Source: Trinickia mobilis | GTDB taxonomy: Bacteria > Pseudomonadota > Gammaproteobacteria > Burkholderiales > Burkholderiaceae | Assembly: GCF_017315705.1 (NCBI RefSeq) | Contig: NZ_JAFLRF010000005.1 | Span: forward strand, 124,001 to 188,000 | Direction of reading: 5' to 3' | DNA length: 64,000 nucleotides | Shown here: piece after piece, positions 40,169 to 49,720 of the stretch | Layout of the letters: each line of letters starts with the position of its first letter | Position numbering within the stretch: the first letter of the stretch is position 1 | Made by a program: the position numbers and the translations under genes | Notes under the pieces: generated by a model | The model's input: the letters and a program-made list of their open reading frames with translations, nothing else | The model's database searches: none | Told to the model about the DNA's origin: nothing

Positions 40169-40540
40169 ATGCGTGGACTGTTGATGATTGGCGCAGCGGC
40201 GGTGCTCGCCGGTTGCGTTGGGACGCCGAGCGTGAACGGCGGGTTTGGGGCGCCGTCGCTCGTCGCGCTGCAGGACATGTGCGGCGCGCAGCCGGTGAAC
40301 TACGGGGACGACGCGCAGCCCGTGTATTCGACGCTCTTCGATGCGTACGTCGCGAGCCGCCACGGGAGGATCTCGAAGCCGGATTTCTGTGCGTTCCAGG
40401 TGTCGATTGCGCAACGCTATGCGGCGCTCGGCGCGGGAGGCGGCGAAACGCGCGGCCAGTGGGCCGCTTTCTTCAATGAGCAGCGCGCAAAGGCGCTGAG
40501 CTGGCGCGCAGCGGTCGACCCGACGTTGAGAAGCGGCTGA
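40169..40540 (+). CDS. Small predicted lipoprotein
   Basis: 123 aa. The N-terminus MRGLLMIGAAAVLAGCVG is a lipoprotein signal with lipobox LAGC. The mature part is short and holds two more cysteines (DMCGAQPV and DFCAFQV). GAGGTG lies 4 nt before ATG 40169. No family recognised. It is divergent from glpD across the probable operator region. Confidence 0.8.
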   Translation: MRGLLMIGAAAVLAGCVGTPSVNGGFGAPSLVALQDMCGAQPVNYGDDAQPVYSTLFDAYVASRHGRISKPDFCAFQVSIAQRYAALGAGGGETRGQWAAFFNEQRAKALSWRAAVDPTLRSG

Positions 40541-40592
40541 GCGGCTTAGGGCCTGCCCTCGGCGTGAGCAGGCGCGGCGTCAGCGCAAGAGT

Positions 40593-40626
40593 GCAAACGG
40601 GTCCGCGCAGACGCGGACCCGTTTGC
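40593..40626 (+). terminator. Hairpin terminator after lipoprotein gene
   Basis: Arms GCAAACGGGTCCGCG and CGCGGACCCGTTTGC pair perfectly around a four-base loop, 53 nt after the stop. There is no T-run, so it may act as a bidirectional or weak terminator between two converging genes. Confidence 0.5.
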
Positions 40627-40721
40627 GTACGAAACGAATCAGGAGGTCGTAACTTGTCTTCGCACCGGCGGTGCGAACGCACATTTCGAATACGCGGCTT
40701 TTCAACCGTCGGCCGCGCCGA

Positions 40722-40919
40722 CTAAGAAAAACGCTTGATCGCTTTGAGCGCGGAGTCGCCGTACTCGGTGATGCGCCATTGCTGGCGGCCGGAGGCCAGA
40801 CTCTCGAGCTGAACAAGCTGATGTTCGAGCAAGGCATCGAGTTCTTCGCGGTCCATGTCGACCTGGTTGGGAGCATCCTTTACGAGCAACAACGTGGCGA
40901 ATTCGTGCGGGCTCAGCAT
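40722..40919 (-). CDS. Small winged-helix-like protein
   Basis: 65 aa from ATG 40919, preceded by GGAG at 6 nt spacing. The ending QQWRITEYGDSALKAIKRF resembles the wing and last helix of MarR/PadR-type winged-helix proteins, and ELDALLEHQLVQLESL a preceding helix. It could be a minimal DNA-binding protein or an orphan domain. Role unknown. A longer reading frame starts at 40949 but lacks a ribosome-binding site. Confidence 0.65.
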   Translation of the reverse strand: MLSPHEFATLLLVKDAPNQVDMDREELDALLEHQLVQLESLASGRQQWRITEYGDSALKAIKRFS

Positions 40920-41305
40920 CGTTCTCTCCATGGCAACCATAACTGTCAAGGAACCGGCAGCGTCTGCGGCCGGCGCGCGCTGACCTTTTGGGTCGGTGCG
41001 GGAAAAACTGTCACCAGCGGCGCCCGTTGGCGAACGCCGGGGAACTGGAGTGTAGTCAAGGGCGCGTTCTTCTCCAAACGGACTGGCGAAAATTTTCCAT
41101 TTGACAATTCAGCTACCGCGAGGCGGTTGGGTGGGAGCGGCAAATTCTTGATTTCACTCGAAGTTTTGCGTGCGGTGCAGCACGTGGCGCACCCATTTCG
41201 GCGGCTTTGGCAAGGAGATTGGCTAAAACGCGCTTAGTCTCTGGCGCGATTTTTCATGGTGCGCGCATGTGAGCATTCGCTAACCGGTGACGAAACCGGC
41301 GCGTG
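40920..41305. other. 386-bp intergenic region, no gene found
   Basis: This stretch lies between the small winged-helix-like gene and the 3' end of glpR. It is less GC-rich than its neighbours around 41080-41160. Open frames here give no recognisable protein and no convincing Shine-Dalgarno. It holds a TTGACA (41101-41106) with no matching -10 box. I see nothing else in it. Confidence 0.5.
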
Positions 41306-42085
41306 TCATTCGGCGACGAACACCTGCGTGCCGGCTTTCGCGAGCGTCTCTTCCATTTCGGGCGGCGTGGGCGCGTCGGTAAAGAGCGCGTCGATCTGAT
41401 TCAGGTGCCCCTGGCGCACGAGCGCCGGGCGGCCGAATTTCGAATGGTCGGCGGCGAGATAGATGGTGCGCGCGTGCTCCATGATCGCTTCGGCCACGCG
41501 AACCTCGCGCGTGTCGAAATCGCGCAGCGTGCCGTCGGTCTCGATGCTCGACGTGCCGATGATCGCGAAATCGACCTTGAACTGCTTGATGAACTCGATG
41601 GCGAGCTCGCCGACGATGCCTTTGTCCCATGGCCGCACGATGCCGCCGGTCACGAGCACCTCGCAATCGGGATAGCCGCTCATCATGTTCGCAACGTTCA
41701 GATTGTTCGTGATGACGTGCAGGCCGCGATGGCGGTTGAGCGCGCGCGCCACTTCCTCGGTCGTCGTGCCGAGGTTGATGAAAAGCGACGCCTGATCGGG
41801 AATGTGGGTGGCGACCAGCGCGGCGATGCGGCGCTTTTCGTCATGGAACATCCGCTGGCGCGCGGCGTAGGAGACGTTTTCCGAGCTCGTCGGCAAGCTT
41901 GCGCCGCCGTGGTAGCGGCGCAGCAGGTTCATGTCCGCGAGCCAGTTGACGTCGCGCCGGATCGTCTGCGGCGTCACGTCGAAGTGGGCGGCGAGATCGT
42001 CGACGGTCACGAAGCCGTCACGCTGCACCCATTCGAGCAATTCCTGTTGACGCGCGTTGAGGGTCAAGCGTGGGTCTCGGGTCAT
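41306..42085 (-). CDS. glpR: DeoR-family transcriptional repressor, GlpR type
   Basis: 259 aa. The DeoR helix-turn-helix is at about 8-60: TLNARQQELLEWVQRDGFVTVDDLAAHF, TPQTIRRDVN, and RRYHGGASLP. The effector domain contains FINLGTTTEEVARAL and SSIETDGTLRDFD. GlpR is inactivated by glycerol 3-phosphate and represses the glp genes, which lie just downstream on the same strand with operator-like sites before glpD. ATG 42085 is the family start; the frame continues to 42292 without similarity. Confidence 0.88.
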   Translation of the reverse strand: MTRDPRLTLNARQQELLEWVQRDGFVTVDDLAAHFDVTPQTIRRDVNWLADMNLLRRYHGGASLPTSSENVSYAARQRMFHDEKRRIAALVATHIPDQASLFINLGTTTEEVARALNRHRGLHVITNNLNVANMMSGYPDCEVLVTGGIVRPWDKGIVGELAIEFIKQFKVDFAIIGTSSIETDGTLRDFDTREVRVAEAIMEHARTIYLAADHSKFGRPALVRQGHLNQIDALFTDAPTPPEMEETLAKAGTQVFVAE

Positions 42086-42366
42086 GGCTTGTCGGTCGGC
42101 GGTGCTCGGCACGCGGCGGTTGAAGTGAGCGTATTGTAAAACCTGCGGCGGCCGGCTCAGGCGGCATCTGCGATGGTTTCTTCCAATCGGGGCCATAGTA
42201 TTCCGGCCATAAGCGCGGAGTCGCTCCGCGCGCAAGCGGCCGCTCGTGTTCGCTTTCGTTGACATCTGTAGCGTGCTCTGCACGATCCGCACCGGGTATT
42301 CATAATCCGAATCTGCAGTCAGTCAGACTTTTCCATCTCACCCGTTTTCCGCCGAGAGCCCACGAC

Positions 42367-44004
42367 ATGACCCGCTTCAACTGGCAAAACCCGTACCCCA
42401 CGCAGCGTCTGCCGGTCTTCGCCCGCAATATCGTCTCGACTTCGCATCCGCTCGCCGCACAAGCCGGTCTGCGCATGCTATGGAAAGGCGGCAACGCCAT
42501 CGATGCAGCGATTGCCGCCGCCGCCGCGATTACCGTCGTCGAACCGGTGTCGTGCGGCCTCGGCGGCGATGCGTTTGCGCTCGTCTGGGACGGTACGAGG
42601 CTGCATGGGCTGAACGCGTCGGGCGTCGCGCCGGCGGCGTGGAACGTCGACTATTTCAAGCGCAAGTACGGCGAGGAGCACGGACGGGCGAAGCAACCCA
42701 AGCGCGGCTGGGACGCAGTCACGGTGCCCGGCGTGATCGCCGGCTGGGAGGCCCTGCATGGCAAGTTCGGCTCGCTGCCGTTCGCGGATCTGATGGCCCC
42801 GGCGATCGAGATCGCCGAGCGCGGGCACGCACTGGCCGCCATCGTCGCGTACAAGTGGGCGGCGGCCGTGCCTGAGCTGAAGGACGAGCCGGGCTTTGCC
42901 GCCACCTTCATGCCGCGCGGCCGCGCGCCGGAGGTGAGCGAGCTCGTGCGCTTTCCCGGCCACGCCAAGACGTTGCGCTACCTCGCCGAAAAAGGTCCGC
43001 GCGCCTACTACGAAGGCGAGATCGCCGAGCGGATCGCGGCGTTCGCGCGCGAGGGCGGCGGCGCGCTGACCGTCGACGATCTGCGCAACTACCGCGCCGA
43101 CTGGGTCGAGCCGATCGGCAAGGACTATCGCGGCTACACGGTCCACGAGATCCCGCCGAACGGGCAGGGCATTGCCGCGCTGATCGCGCTCGGCATCCTG
43201 GAGAAATTCGATGTCGGCGCATTGCCCGTCGACGGCATCGAATCACAGCACCTCCAAATCGAAGCGATGAAGCTCGCGTTCGCCGACGTCTACCGCTATG
43301 TCGCCGACCCGCGCTCGATGGACGTCACCCCCGAGCAGATGCTCGACGACGCCTACCTCGCCTCGCGCGCCAAGCTGATCGACCCGCGCCGCGCCACGCC
43401 CTTTAACGTCGGCATGCCGCGCGCGGGCGGCACGATCTATCTGTCGGCGGCCGACGAGCGCGGGATGATGGTGAGCTTCATTCAGTCGAACTACATGGGC
43501 TTCGGCTCGGGCATCGTCGTGCCCGATACCGGCATTTCGATGCAGAACCGCGGCTTCGGCTTTTCGACGGACCCGGCTTCGCCGAATGTCGTCGCAGGCG
43601 GCAAGCGGCCGTTTCACACGATCATCCCGGCGTTCCTGACACAGCGCGTCGACGGCAAAGAAGAAGCCGTGATGAGCTTCGGCGTGATGGGCGGCGACAT
43701 GCAGCCGCAAGGTCATCTGCAGTCGATCGTGCGCATGCTCGACTACGGACAGCAGCCGCAGGCCGCATGCGATGCGCCGCGCTGGAAAGTCAACCGCGAC
43801 TTCACAATCGACATCGAAGCGACGCTCGATGCGAACACCGCGCGTGCGCTCGAAGCGCGCGGCCATACGATTCAGTCCATCGACGATCCATATATGGATT
43901 TCGGCTCCGGCCAATACATCTGGAGGCTCGATCGCAACGATCCTGAGCGCGGATATGTCGCGGCCAGCGACAGCCGCCGCGACGGGCTCGCGGCAGGCTT
44001 TTGA
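42367..44004 (+). CDS. Gamma-glutamyltransferase family protein, cytoplasmic type
   Basis: 545 aa. HPLAAQAGLRMLWKGGNAIDAAIAAAA and PVSCGLGGDAFALVWD open the large subunit. The expected nucleophilic Thr starting the small subunit is Thr356 in AGGTIYLSAAD, and PFHTIIPAFL...FGVMGGDMQPQGHLQ are typical. There is no signal peptide, unlike secreted GGT, so it resembles the YwrD-like group. Autocleavage and substrate (glutathione or another gamma-glutamyl or acyl compound) cannot be decided from sequence. It is divergent from glpR. Confidence 0.88.
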   Translation: MTRFNWQNPYPTQRLPVFARNIVSTSHPLAAQAGLRMLWKGGNAIDAAIAAAAAITVVEPVSCGLGGDAFALVWDGTRLHGLNASGVAPAAWNVDYFKRKYGEEHGRAKQPKRGWDAVTVPGVIAGWEALHGKFGSLPFADLMAPAIEIAERGHALAAIVAYKWAAAVPELKDEPGFAATFMPRGRAPEVSELVRFPGHAKTLRYLAEKGPRAYYEGEIAERIAAFAREGGGALTVDDLRNYRADWVEPIGKDYRGYTVHEIPPNGQGIAALIALGILEKFDVGALPVDGIESQHLQIEAMKLAFADVYRYVADPRSMDVTPEQMLDDAYLASRAKLIDPRRATPFNVGMPRAGGTIYLSAADERGMMVSFIQSNYMGFGSGIVVPDTGISMQNRGFGFSTDPASPNVVAGGKRPFHTIIPAFLTQRVDGKEEAVMSFGVMGGDMQPQGHLQSIVRMLDYGQQPQAACDAPRWKVNRDFTIDIEATLDANTARALEARGHTIQSIDDPYMDFGSGQYIWRLDRNDPERGYVAASDSRRDGLAAGF

Positions 44005-44242
44005 ACGGCGTTATATCGTGTAACGAATGTCTGACTTTGCGATAGAAGACCAAGGAACCGACGGCGCGCGGCATGGTCTGTGCTACTTGCCGGCAGGCTC
44101 GCGAAAGTCCGGCTAAGATTCCGGATATAAGGATTAACAAATTCAATTGCGCTGTATTCAACGCGGATTCGGCAACGCGCTTCTACTGAAGGCGCGGTAT
44201 GCGCAGGCCATAGAATTGAATGCGGCTTTGGGAGCGCAACGT

Positions 44243-45070
44243 ATGCAAACTGATTCCAACCATGTGATGCCTTGGCGTATCGAGGACATCGATCTCACGC
44301 GGATCGATCGTCAGCGTGCCGCGGCAAATGAGGATCTCTTGCTGTTGCTCTGCGCCGCGTCGTTCATCGAAAGCGGCTCCGACCTCTACACGAGCAATCT
44401 CACCACGTTCTTCCATGGCGATCCCGAAGTGTCCACGTGGCTCAACAACGAATGGGAGCCCGAGGAACTGCAGCACGGCCGTGCGTTGAAAGCCTATATC
44501 CATTACGTTTGGCCGGAATTCGACTGGGACACGGCCTTCCATGACTTCTTCGACGAGTATTCGAAGACCTGCTCGGTCGAGCAGTTCGAGAAGAGCCGCG
44601 CGCTGGAGATGGTCGCGCGCTGCGTGGTCGAGACGGGCACGGCCACGTTGTACCGCGCGATCAACGAGTGTTCCGACGAACCGGTGCTCAAGGAAATCAC
44701 CGACAACATCCGCACCGACGAAGTCCGCCACTACAAGCATTTTTTCAAATACTTCAAGAAGTACAACAAGACCGAAGGCAACGGCAGGCTCGCGGTGCTC
44801 GGCGCGCTGATGCGCCGGGTGATGGAAATCAAGAACGAGGATTCGGAAATCGCGTTGCGGCATGTGTTCGCGATTCGCTATCCCGAACGCGTCAACGATT
44901 TGAACTACAACCGGGATCGCGTCGCGCGCGTCAATGCATTGGTGCGGCGCAATCTGTCGGCCGATATGTGCGTGAAGATGCTGCTGAAACCGCTCGATCT
45001 GCCCGCGAAGATTCAGCCGGGCGTCCACTATCCGCTTGCGAAGATCACGCAGCACGTCTTCTTTCGCTAG
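44243..45070 (+). CDS. Ferritin-like diiron protein of unknown function
   Basis: 275 aa all-helical protein. Two Glu plus ExxH pairs mark a diiron carboxylate site: AASFIESGSDLY with WEPEELQHGRAL, and VVETGTATLYRA with RTDEVRHYKHF. The pattern is closer to acyl-ACP desaturase/ribonucleotide-reductase-like proteins than to iron-storage ferritins. No signal peptide is visible. GGGAG lies 8 nt before ATG 44243; the longer frame from 44147 is not needed. A terminator follows at 45105. No partner reductase is adjacent. Confidence 0.8.
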   Translation: MQTDSNHVMPWRIEDIDLTRIDRQRAAANEDLLLLLCAASFIESGSDLYTSNLTTFFHGDPEVSTWLNNEWEPEELQHGRALKAYIHYVWPEFDWDTAFHDFFDEYSKTCSVEQFEKSRALEMVARCVVETGTATLYRAINECSDEPVLKEITDNIRTDEVRHYKHFFKYFKKYNKTEGNGRLAVLGALMRRVMEIKNEDSEIALRHVFAIRYPERVNDLNYNRDRVARVNALVRRNLSADMCVKMLLKPLDLPAKIQPGVHYPLAKITQHVFFR

Positions 45071-45104
45071 GCAGATGGCGTGATGCACGCTGCTCGTTTG
45101 TGCT

Positions 45105-45144
45105 ACAACGAAATGGCCCGCTCGATGCGGGCCATTTTCGTTGT
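45105..45144 (+). terminator. Terminator after the ferritin-like gene
   Basis: Stem ACAACGAAaTGGCCCGC pairs with GCGGGCCATTTTCGTTGT around TCGAT, 35 nt after the stop. The T-run is inside the stem arm, so termination may be bidirectional. Confidence 0.7.
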
Positions 45145-45150
45145 CGAACC

Positions 45151-45235
45151 GAGTTAGCGCTTTAGCTGTCGGCCGGAGTTAGTGCTTCAGCACTTACTCC
45201 GGCCCCATGCAGAGCACTTACTCGGGTCCCATGCA
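45151..45235. repeat. REP-like hairpin elements with CCATGCA tail, copy 2 plus fragments
   Basis: The full unit at 45171-45211 has arms GGCCGGAGTTAGTGCT and AGCACTTACTCCGGCC with one T-T mismatch, then CCATGCA. It is preceded by half a unit (GAGTTAGCGCTTTAGC, 45151-45166) and followed by another half (AGCACTTACTCGGGT then CCCATGCA, 45214-45235). The same design is at 38359-38399. Confidence 0.65.
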
Positions 45236-45271
45236 ACGCTGCACGAGTTCCGCTGATGAGCGAGGCACGCC

Positions 45272-45802
45272 ATGTCCGATTCCACTTCTCGCGAAACCGC
45301 GCTCGAACAAAGCGCCTTCGATGAATGGCCGCCCGAATTGCGCGCACTGTTCGACGGCACGGCGCTTGCCGCCAAGACAGGCTTTACGGCGTCGCTGGTG
45401 ACGATCGATGTGAACGGTCATGTGCGCACGTCGCTGTTGAGCGCGGGCGAATTGTACGCGCCCGATTCGCGGACGCTTTGCTTCGCGCTATGGCCGAGCT
45501 CGCGCGCGGCGCGCGCGCTGCACGAACGAGGGCAGGCCGCGTTGACCTTCGTGCACGACGAGGCTTTCTATCAAGTGCAGCTTGACGTGCAGCCGTTGAC
45601 GGACGACGAGCGCGCCGCACCGGGATCGTTGGCGTGCTTCGCCGGATCGATCGACACGGGTGAGTCGCAGAGGGTCCGCTACGCGCGCTTGACGAGCGGC
45701 ATCGCGTTCGAATTGGAAGAGGAGAGGGATGCGGTGCTCGATCGATGGGAACGGCAGATCGAGCACCTGAGACAAGCCGCGAGCGGCGCAGCGGACCGCT
45801 GA
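45272..45802 (+). CDS. PNPOx-like (split-barrel flavin-binding) protein
   Basis: 176 aa. The core VTIDVNGHVRTSLLSAGELYA, TLCFALWPSSRAARALHERGQAALTFV and FYQVQLDVQPL fits the pyridoxamine-phosphate-oxidase-like split barrel that binds FMN. Catalytic role unknown. It ends 19 nt from the 3' end of the helicase gene on the other strand. Confidence 0.72.
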   Translation: MSDSTSRETALEQSAFDEWPPELRALFDGTALAAKTGFTASLVTIDVNGHVRTSLLSAGELYAPDSRTLCFALWPSSRAARALHERGQAALTFVHDEAFYQVQLDVQPLTDDERAAPGSLACFAGSIDTGESQRVRYARLTSGIAFELEEERDAVLDRWERQIEHLRQAASGAADR

Positions 45803-45821
45803 CGCGTTATCGCCTGCGCGA

Positions 45822-47450
45822 TCAGCGGCCGCGCTGGCCGTTGCGCACGGGTCGTTCGCGGCGCGAAGCCTCGCTGCGCGGCGCGCCCCCGAGCAGTGCG
45901 CCAGGGTTGTTTTGCGCCTTTCGGTTGCCTGCGTAGCCGTTGTTTGCCGGAGCGTTGTCGTGCCTTGGGGCACGCGCTTCGCCGTGGGCCGAATCCTGGC
46001 GCTGCGTGTTTTGCGATTGCGGCTTGGCCGCTGCATGACGAGCCGGAGCGCGACGTGCATCTTGACGCGGCTGCGTCGCTGCCCCTGCGCCCGCCGTTGC
46101 CGGACGAGCTTGGCGCGCGCCGGCCTCGCTGCCGCCTTCACGACGAGGCACTGGCTGAGCACGCTGCCCCTGCTTCGCAGCGGACGGCGCCGCGCTTTCG
46201 CGCCGCGCACCGCCGCCTTGCCCTTGCCCCTGACCCTGACCCTGACGCGGCTGACGGCCGCCACCCCCTTGTCCGCGGCGCTGAATCGGCTCGGGCTTCG
46301 CATTCGGATCGGGGTCGAAGCCCGCGATCACTTCCTGCGGCACGCTGCGCTTGATGAGCTTTTCGATGTCCTTGAGCAACTGCAGTTCGTCGACGCATAC
46401 GAGCGACACCGCTTCGCCGCTCGCGCCCGCGCGCCCTGTGCGGCCGATCCGGTGCACGTAGTCTTCGGGCACGTTCGGCAAGTCGTAGTTGACGACGTGC
46501 GGGAGCTGATCGATGTCGATGCCGCGCGCGGCGATGTCGGTCGCGACGAGCACTTGCAGCGTGTTGTTCTTGAACTCCGCGAGCGCGCGCGTCCGCGCCG
46601 ACTGGCTCTTGTTGCCGTGGATCGCGAGCGCGCTGATGCCGTCTTTCGTCAATTGCTCGGCGAGCCGGTTCGCACCGTGCTTCGTGCGCGTGAAGACGAG
46701 CACCTGAAACCAGTTGTGCTGATGGATCAGATGCGTGAGCAGCTCGCGCTTGCGGTCGCGATCGACCGGATAGATTTTCTGCGCGACCGTTTCCGCTGTC
46801 GTATTGCGGCGCGCGACTTCGATCAGCGCGGGCGAGTCGAGCAGGCTGTCGGCGAGCGTCTTGATCTCGTCGGAGAAGGTCGCCGAAAAGAGCAGGTTCT
46901 GCCGCTTCGGCGGGAGCTTCGCGAGCACGCGCTTGATGTCGTGAATGAAGCCCATGTCGAGCATGCGGTCGGCTTCGTCGAGCACGAGGATTTCGAGCTG
47001 CGACACGTCGATCGTCTTTTGCTGCATGTGATCGAGCAGCCGCCCCGGCGTCGCGACGACGATATCGACACCGCGCTTCAACGCATCGATTTGCGGATTG
47101 ATGCCGACGCCGCCGAACATCACCGTCGACTTCAGCTTCAGATACTTGCCGTACGCACGCACGCTTTCTTCGACTTGCGCGGCGAGCTCGCGGGTCGGCG
47201 TGAGGATCAGCGCGCGCACCGCCACGCGCTTCGCGTGCTGCGCGCCGGCTGGCATCGAAGCCAGGCGCTGCAGGATCGGGAGCGTGAAGCCGGCCGTCTT
47301 GCCGGTGCCGGTCTGCGCGCCGGCGAGCAGGTCGCCGCCGTTGAGCACGGCAGGGATCGCTTGTTTCTGGATCGGAGTGGGGGACGTGTAGCCGAGTTCA
47401 TGAACGGCTCGCACCAACGGTTCGGACAAGCCGAGAGAATCAAAAGACAT
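45822..47450 (-). CDS. DEAD-box RNA helicase, RhlE type
   Basis: 542 aa. Walker A AQTGTGKT at 45-52, [12 protein letters not shown] ([14 protein letters not shown]), SAT (LFSATFS), and [10 protein letters not shown] give a complete helicase core of about 375 residues. The remaining ~165 residues are a disordered Gly/Gln/Arg/Ala-rich tail (repeats such as GQGQGQGGG) likely to bind RNA. RhlE-type helicases act in ribosome assembly and mRNA turnover, often in the cold. It stands alone. Confidence 0.93.
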   Translation of the reverse strand: MSFDSLGLSEPLVRAVHELGYTSPTPIQKQAIPAVLNGGDLLAGAQTGTGKTAGFTLPILQRLASMPAGAQHAKRVAVRALILTPTRELAAQVEESVRAYGKYLKLKSTVMFGGVGINPQIDALKRGVDIVVATPGRLLDHMQQKTIDVSQLEILVLDEADRMLDMGFIHDIKRVLAKLPPKRQNLLFSATFSDEIKTLADSLLDSPALIEVARRNTTAETVAQKIYPVDRDRKRELLTHLIHQHNWFQVLVFTRTKHGANRLAEQLTKDGISALAIHGNKSQSARTRALAEFKNNTLQVLVATDIAARGIDIDQLPHVVNYDLPNVPEDYVHRIGRTGRAGASGEAVSLVCVDELQLLKDIEKLIKRSVPQEVIAGFDPDPNAKPEPIQRRGQGGGGRQPRQGQGQGQGQGGGARRESAAPSAAKQGQRAQPVPRREGGSEAGARQARPATAGAGAATQPRQDARRAPARHAAAKPQSQNTQRQDSAHGEARAPRHDNAPANNGYAGNRKAQNNPGALLGGAPRSEASRRERPVRNGQRGR

Positions 47451-47639
47451 AGCGTTTCTTCTAGCAATTCGGTAATGACGACCGTCGCTTCACGCAGCCC
47501 TTGGGCGCGGACAGTCGACGGCCGGGTAAATCGGCGGCGCAGATGCGCACCGCATAGCAAGCACGTGCATTCAAGACACGGTGCTGCGCGTTAAGTTGCA
47601 TTCGCCGGCGAGCACGCTGCGACGGGTTGACCGGACGCG

Positions 47640-48260
47640 TTACGCGACATACGCCGCGACGCTGACGAATTGACACAGGCTGCCGGCCAGCACGAACAGA
47701 TGCCAGATGCCGTGACCGTGTCGAATGCGCTCGTCGTTGATGAAAAAATAGATGCCGACGCTATAAATGACTCCGCCGGCAACGAGCCATGCCGTGCCCG
47801 CGGGCGGCAATGCCTCGACGAGCGGACGGACGGCGACGAGCGCAAGCCATCCCATCAGCACATAGAGCACCATCGATACGCTGCGGGTTCGGCGCCCGAG
47901 CGTCAGTTCCTGCACGATGCCGACCGCCGCCAGCCCCCAGCTCACGCCGAACAGCGACCACCCCCACGGCCCGCGCAGCGTGACGAGCGTGAACGGCGTA
48001 TAGCTGCCCGCGATCAGCAAATAGATCGCCGCATGATCGCATTTTTGTAGGATTGCCTTGACGCGCGGATGACGGATGCTGTGATAGAGCGTCGAGATCG
48101 TGTACAGCACGAACAGCATCGAGCCGTAGACGCTGAAGCTGACCACCTTGTACGCATCGCCGTCGAGCGCGCCCATCGTGACGAGCGCCGCCAGCCCCGC
48201 CACCGCCAGCACGGCGCCGACCAGGTGACTGATGCTGTTGAAACGCTCACCGATATGCAC
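47640..48260 (-). CDS. Hemolysin III family membrane protein (TrhA/YqfA type)
   Basis: 206 aa with seven predicted helices. TLYHSIRHPRVKAILQKCDHAAIYLLIAGSYTPF and the C-terminal HGHGIWHLFVLAGSL carry the conserved Ser/His/Asp residues of the PAQR/hemolysin III superfamily, which bind a metal in characterised members. Relatives affect membrane fatty-acid balance in E. coli; the name hemolysin does not imply a toxin. It stands alone downstream of the cytochrome operon. Confidence 0.9.
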   Translation of the reverse strand: MHIGERFNSISHLVGAVLAVAGLAALVTMGALDGDAYKVVSFSVYGSMLFVLYTISTLYHSIRHPRVKAILQKCDHAAIYLLIAGSYTPFTLVTLRGPWGWSLFGVSWGLAAVGIVQELTLGRRTRSVSMVLYVLMGWLALVAVRPLVEALPPAGTAWLVAGGVIYSVGIYFFINDERIRHGHGIWHLFVLAGSLCQFVSVAAYVA

Positions 48261-48339
48261 GGCAAAACCCCCTAAATGCCTTCATGCGCGGGTGGCGCAA
48301 AAGGCAGGCCAGACCGGTCCGGTAAAACCGCCAGCCCTG

Positions 48340-48381
48340 AAAAAACGAAAGGCGCAGCCGCGGTTTCCCGCAGGCCGCGCC
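48340..48381 (-). terminator. Terminator after the cytochrome c operon
   Basis: On the minus strand the hairpin arms GGCGCGGCCTGCGG and CCGCGGCTGCGCC (one bulge, one mismatch) close on a GAAA loop and are followed by TTTCGTTTTTT. It begins about 20 nt after the stop of the three-haem cytochrome gene. Confidence 0.7.
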
Positions 48382-48400
48382 CGGTTGCGTCAGGCCGCGC

Positions 48401-49699
48401 TTAGTCGAGCGGCGCCGAACGCAGGTCGCTCACTTGTTGCGGCGATACCGCGGTGCCGTGGTTGCCCCACGTCTTCCGGATGTACGTCACAACTGCAGCC
48501 ACTTCCTGATTCGACAGCGATTGAGCGAACGGCGGCATGCCGTGCGGCTTCGAATTGCCTTCCGTGCTCGGCGGATAACCGCCGTTCAGCACCATGCGGA
48601 TCGGATTGACCGCCGACGGCATCTGAATCGACTGGTTGTTCGCGAGCGGCGGGAACGCCGGCGGGAAGCCGAGACCGTTTTCCGCGTGGCACTTCGCACA
48701 CTGATTGGTATAAATCTTATGACCCTGGTCCAACAGTTCGCTGCCGAACTGTTCAGACGTTTCCAATTGCAACGATTCCGGCGCTTCCTGCTTCTGCGGG
48801 ATCGTCTTCAGGTACGTCGCCATCGCCTTGACGTCGTCGTCGGACATATATTGCATGCTGTTGTGCACGACTTCGGCCATCGGGCCGAACACCGCGCCGC
48901 GCTGCGATACGCCGGTCTTCAGGAGATCGGTGATGTCCTTCGTTTCCCACTCTCCGAGGCCGGCTTCCTTGTTCGACGTCAGCGACGGCGCATACCAGTT
49001 CTGCAGCGGGATCAGGCCGCCGGCGAAGGCCGCCGAGTTGACCGGGCCGCCCATCGCGTTGATCGACGTATGGCACATGCTGCAGTGGCCGAGACCTTCG
49101 ATGAGGTAAGCGCCGCGATTCCATTCGACCGACTTCGTCGGATCAGGCTTGTACTCGCCTTCGCGGAAGAACAGCGTGCGCCACCCGATCAGCAGGTTGC
49201 GGTTGTTGAACGGGAACTTGAGCTCTTGCGGATGGCTCGGCACGGAGGCCGGCGGAACCGAGCGCAAGTACGCGTAGATCGCGTCGGAATCGGCGCGCGT
49301 GACCTTTGTGTAGCTCGCGAACGGGAACGCCGGGTAAAGCAGGCTGCCGTCCTTCGAGCGGCCCGTGTGCAGCGCGCGATAGAAGTCGTCCGACGACCAC
49401 TTGCCGATGCCGTATTGGTCATCCGGCGTGATGTTCGGCGTGTACAGCGTGCCGAACGGCGTCAGCATCGGCAGGCCGCCGGCGAAGGTCTGGCCGCCGC
49501 GCACCGTGTGGCACGCGATACAGTCGCCGGCGCGGGCGAGGTACTCGCCGCGCTTGATCAGCGCAGCCTGGTCTTCCGGCGTCGCTGCCATGGCCGCGCC
49601 GTTGTGCAGGTTGTCGCCGCCCGACCACAAGACGGGAACGAGCGCGGCCGCCGCCACGATGACGACAGCAGAAAGTGCGAACAGGGACTTGCGTTTCAT
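48401..49699 (-). CDS. Membrane-anchored three-haem cytochrome c
   Basis: 432 aa. The N-terminal segment LFALSAVVIVAAAALVPVL is a signal or membrane anchor. Three CXXCH sites are present: CIACH from Cys60, CSMCH near 205 and CAKCH near 345. This architecture matches the cytochrome subunit of periplasmic alcohol and gluconate dehydrogenases, which pass electrons to ubiquinol oxidase. No dehydrogenase subunit is in the window. It is 21 nt behind the two-haem cytochrome gene. Confidence 0.9.
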   Translation of the reverse strand: MKRKSLFALSAVVIVAAAALVPVLWSGGDNLHNGAAMAATPEDQAALIKRGEYLARAGDCIACHTVRGGQTFAGGLPMLTPFGTLYTPNITPDDQYGIGKWSSDDFYRALHTGRSKDGSLLYPAFPFASYTKVTRADSDAIYAYLRSVPPASVPSHPQELKFPFNNRNLLIGWRTLFFREGEYKPDPTKSVEWNRGAYLIEGLGHCSMCHTSINAMGGPVNSAAFAGGLIPLQNWYAPSLTSNKEAGLGEWETKDITDLLKTGVSQRGAVFGPMAEVVHNSMQYMSDDDVKAMATYLKTIPQKQEAPESLQLETSEQFGSELLDQGHKIYTNQCAKCHAENGLGFPPAFPPLANNQSIQMPSAVNPIRMVLNGGYPPSTEGNSKPHGMPPFAQSLSNQEVAAVVTYIRKTWGNHGTAVSPQQVSDLRSAPLD

Positions 49700-49720
49700 T
49701 TGAATCTCTCTCCTCGCGCC

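Noticed and set aside
46040-46330. Repetitive-looking DNA considered as a repeat array
   Set aside because: It encodes the Gly/Gln/Arg-rich disordered tail of the RhlE-type helicase; repeats are at protein level.
47640-48260. Hemolysin III gene as a toxin
   Set aside because: The family is a ubiquitous membrane protein group; the name is historical.
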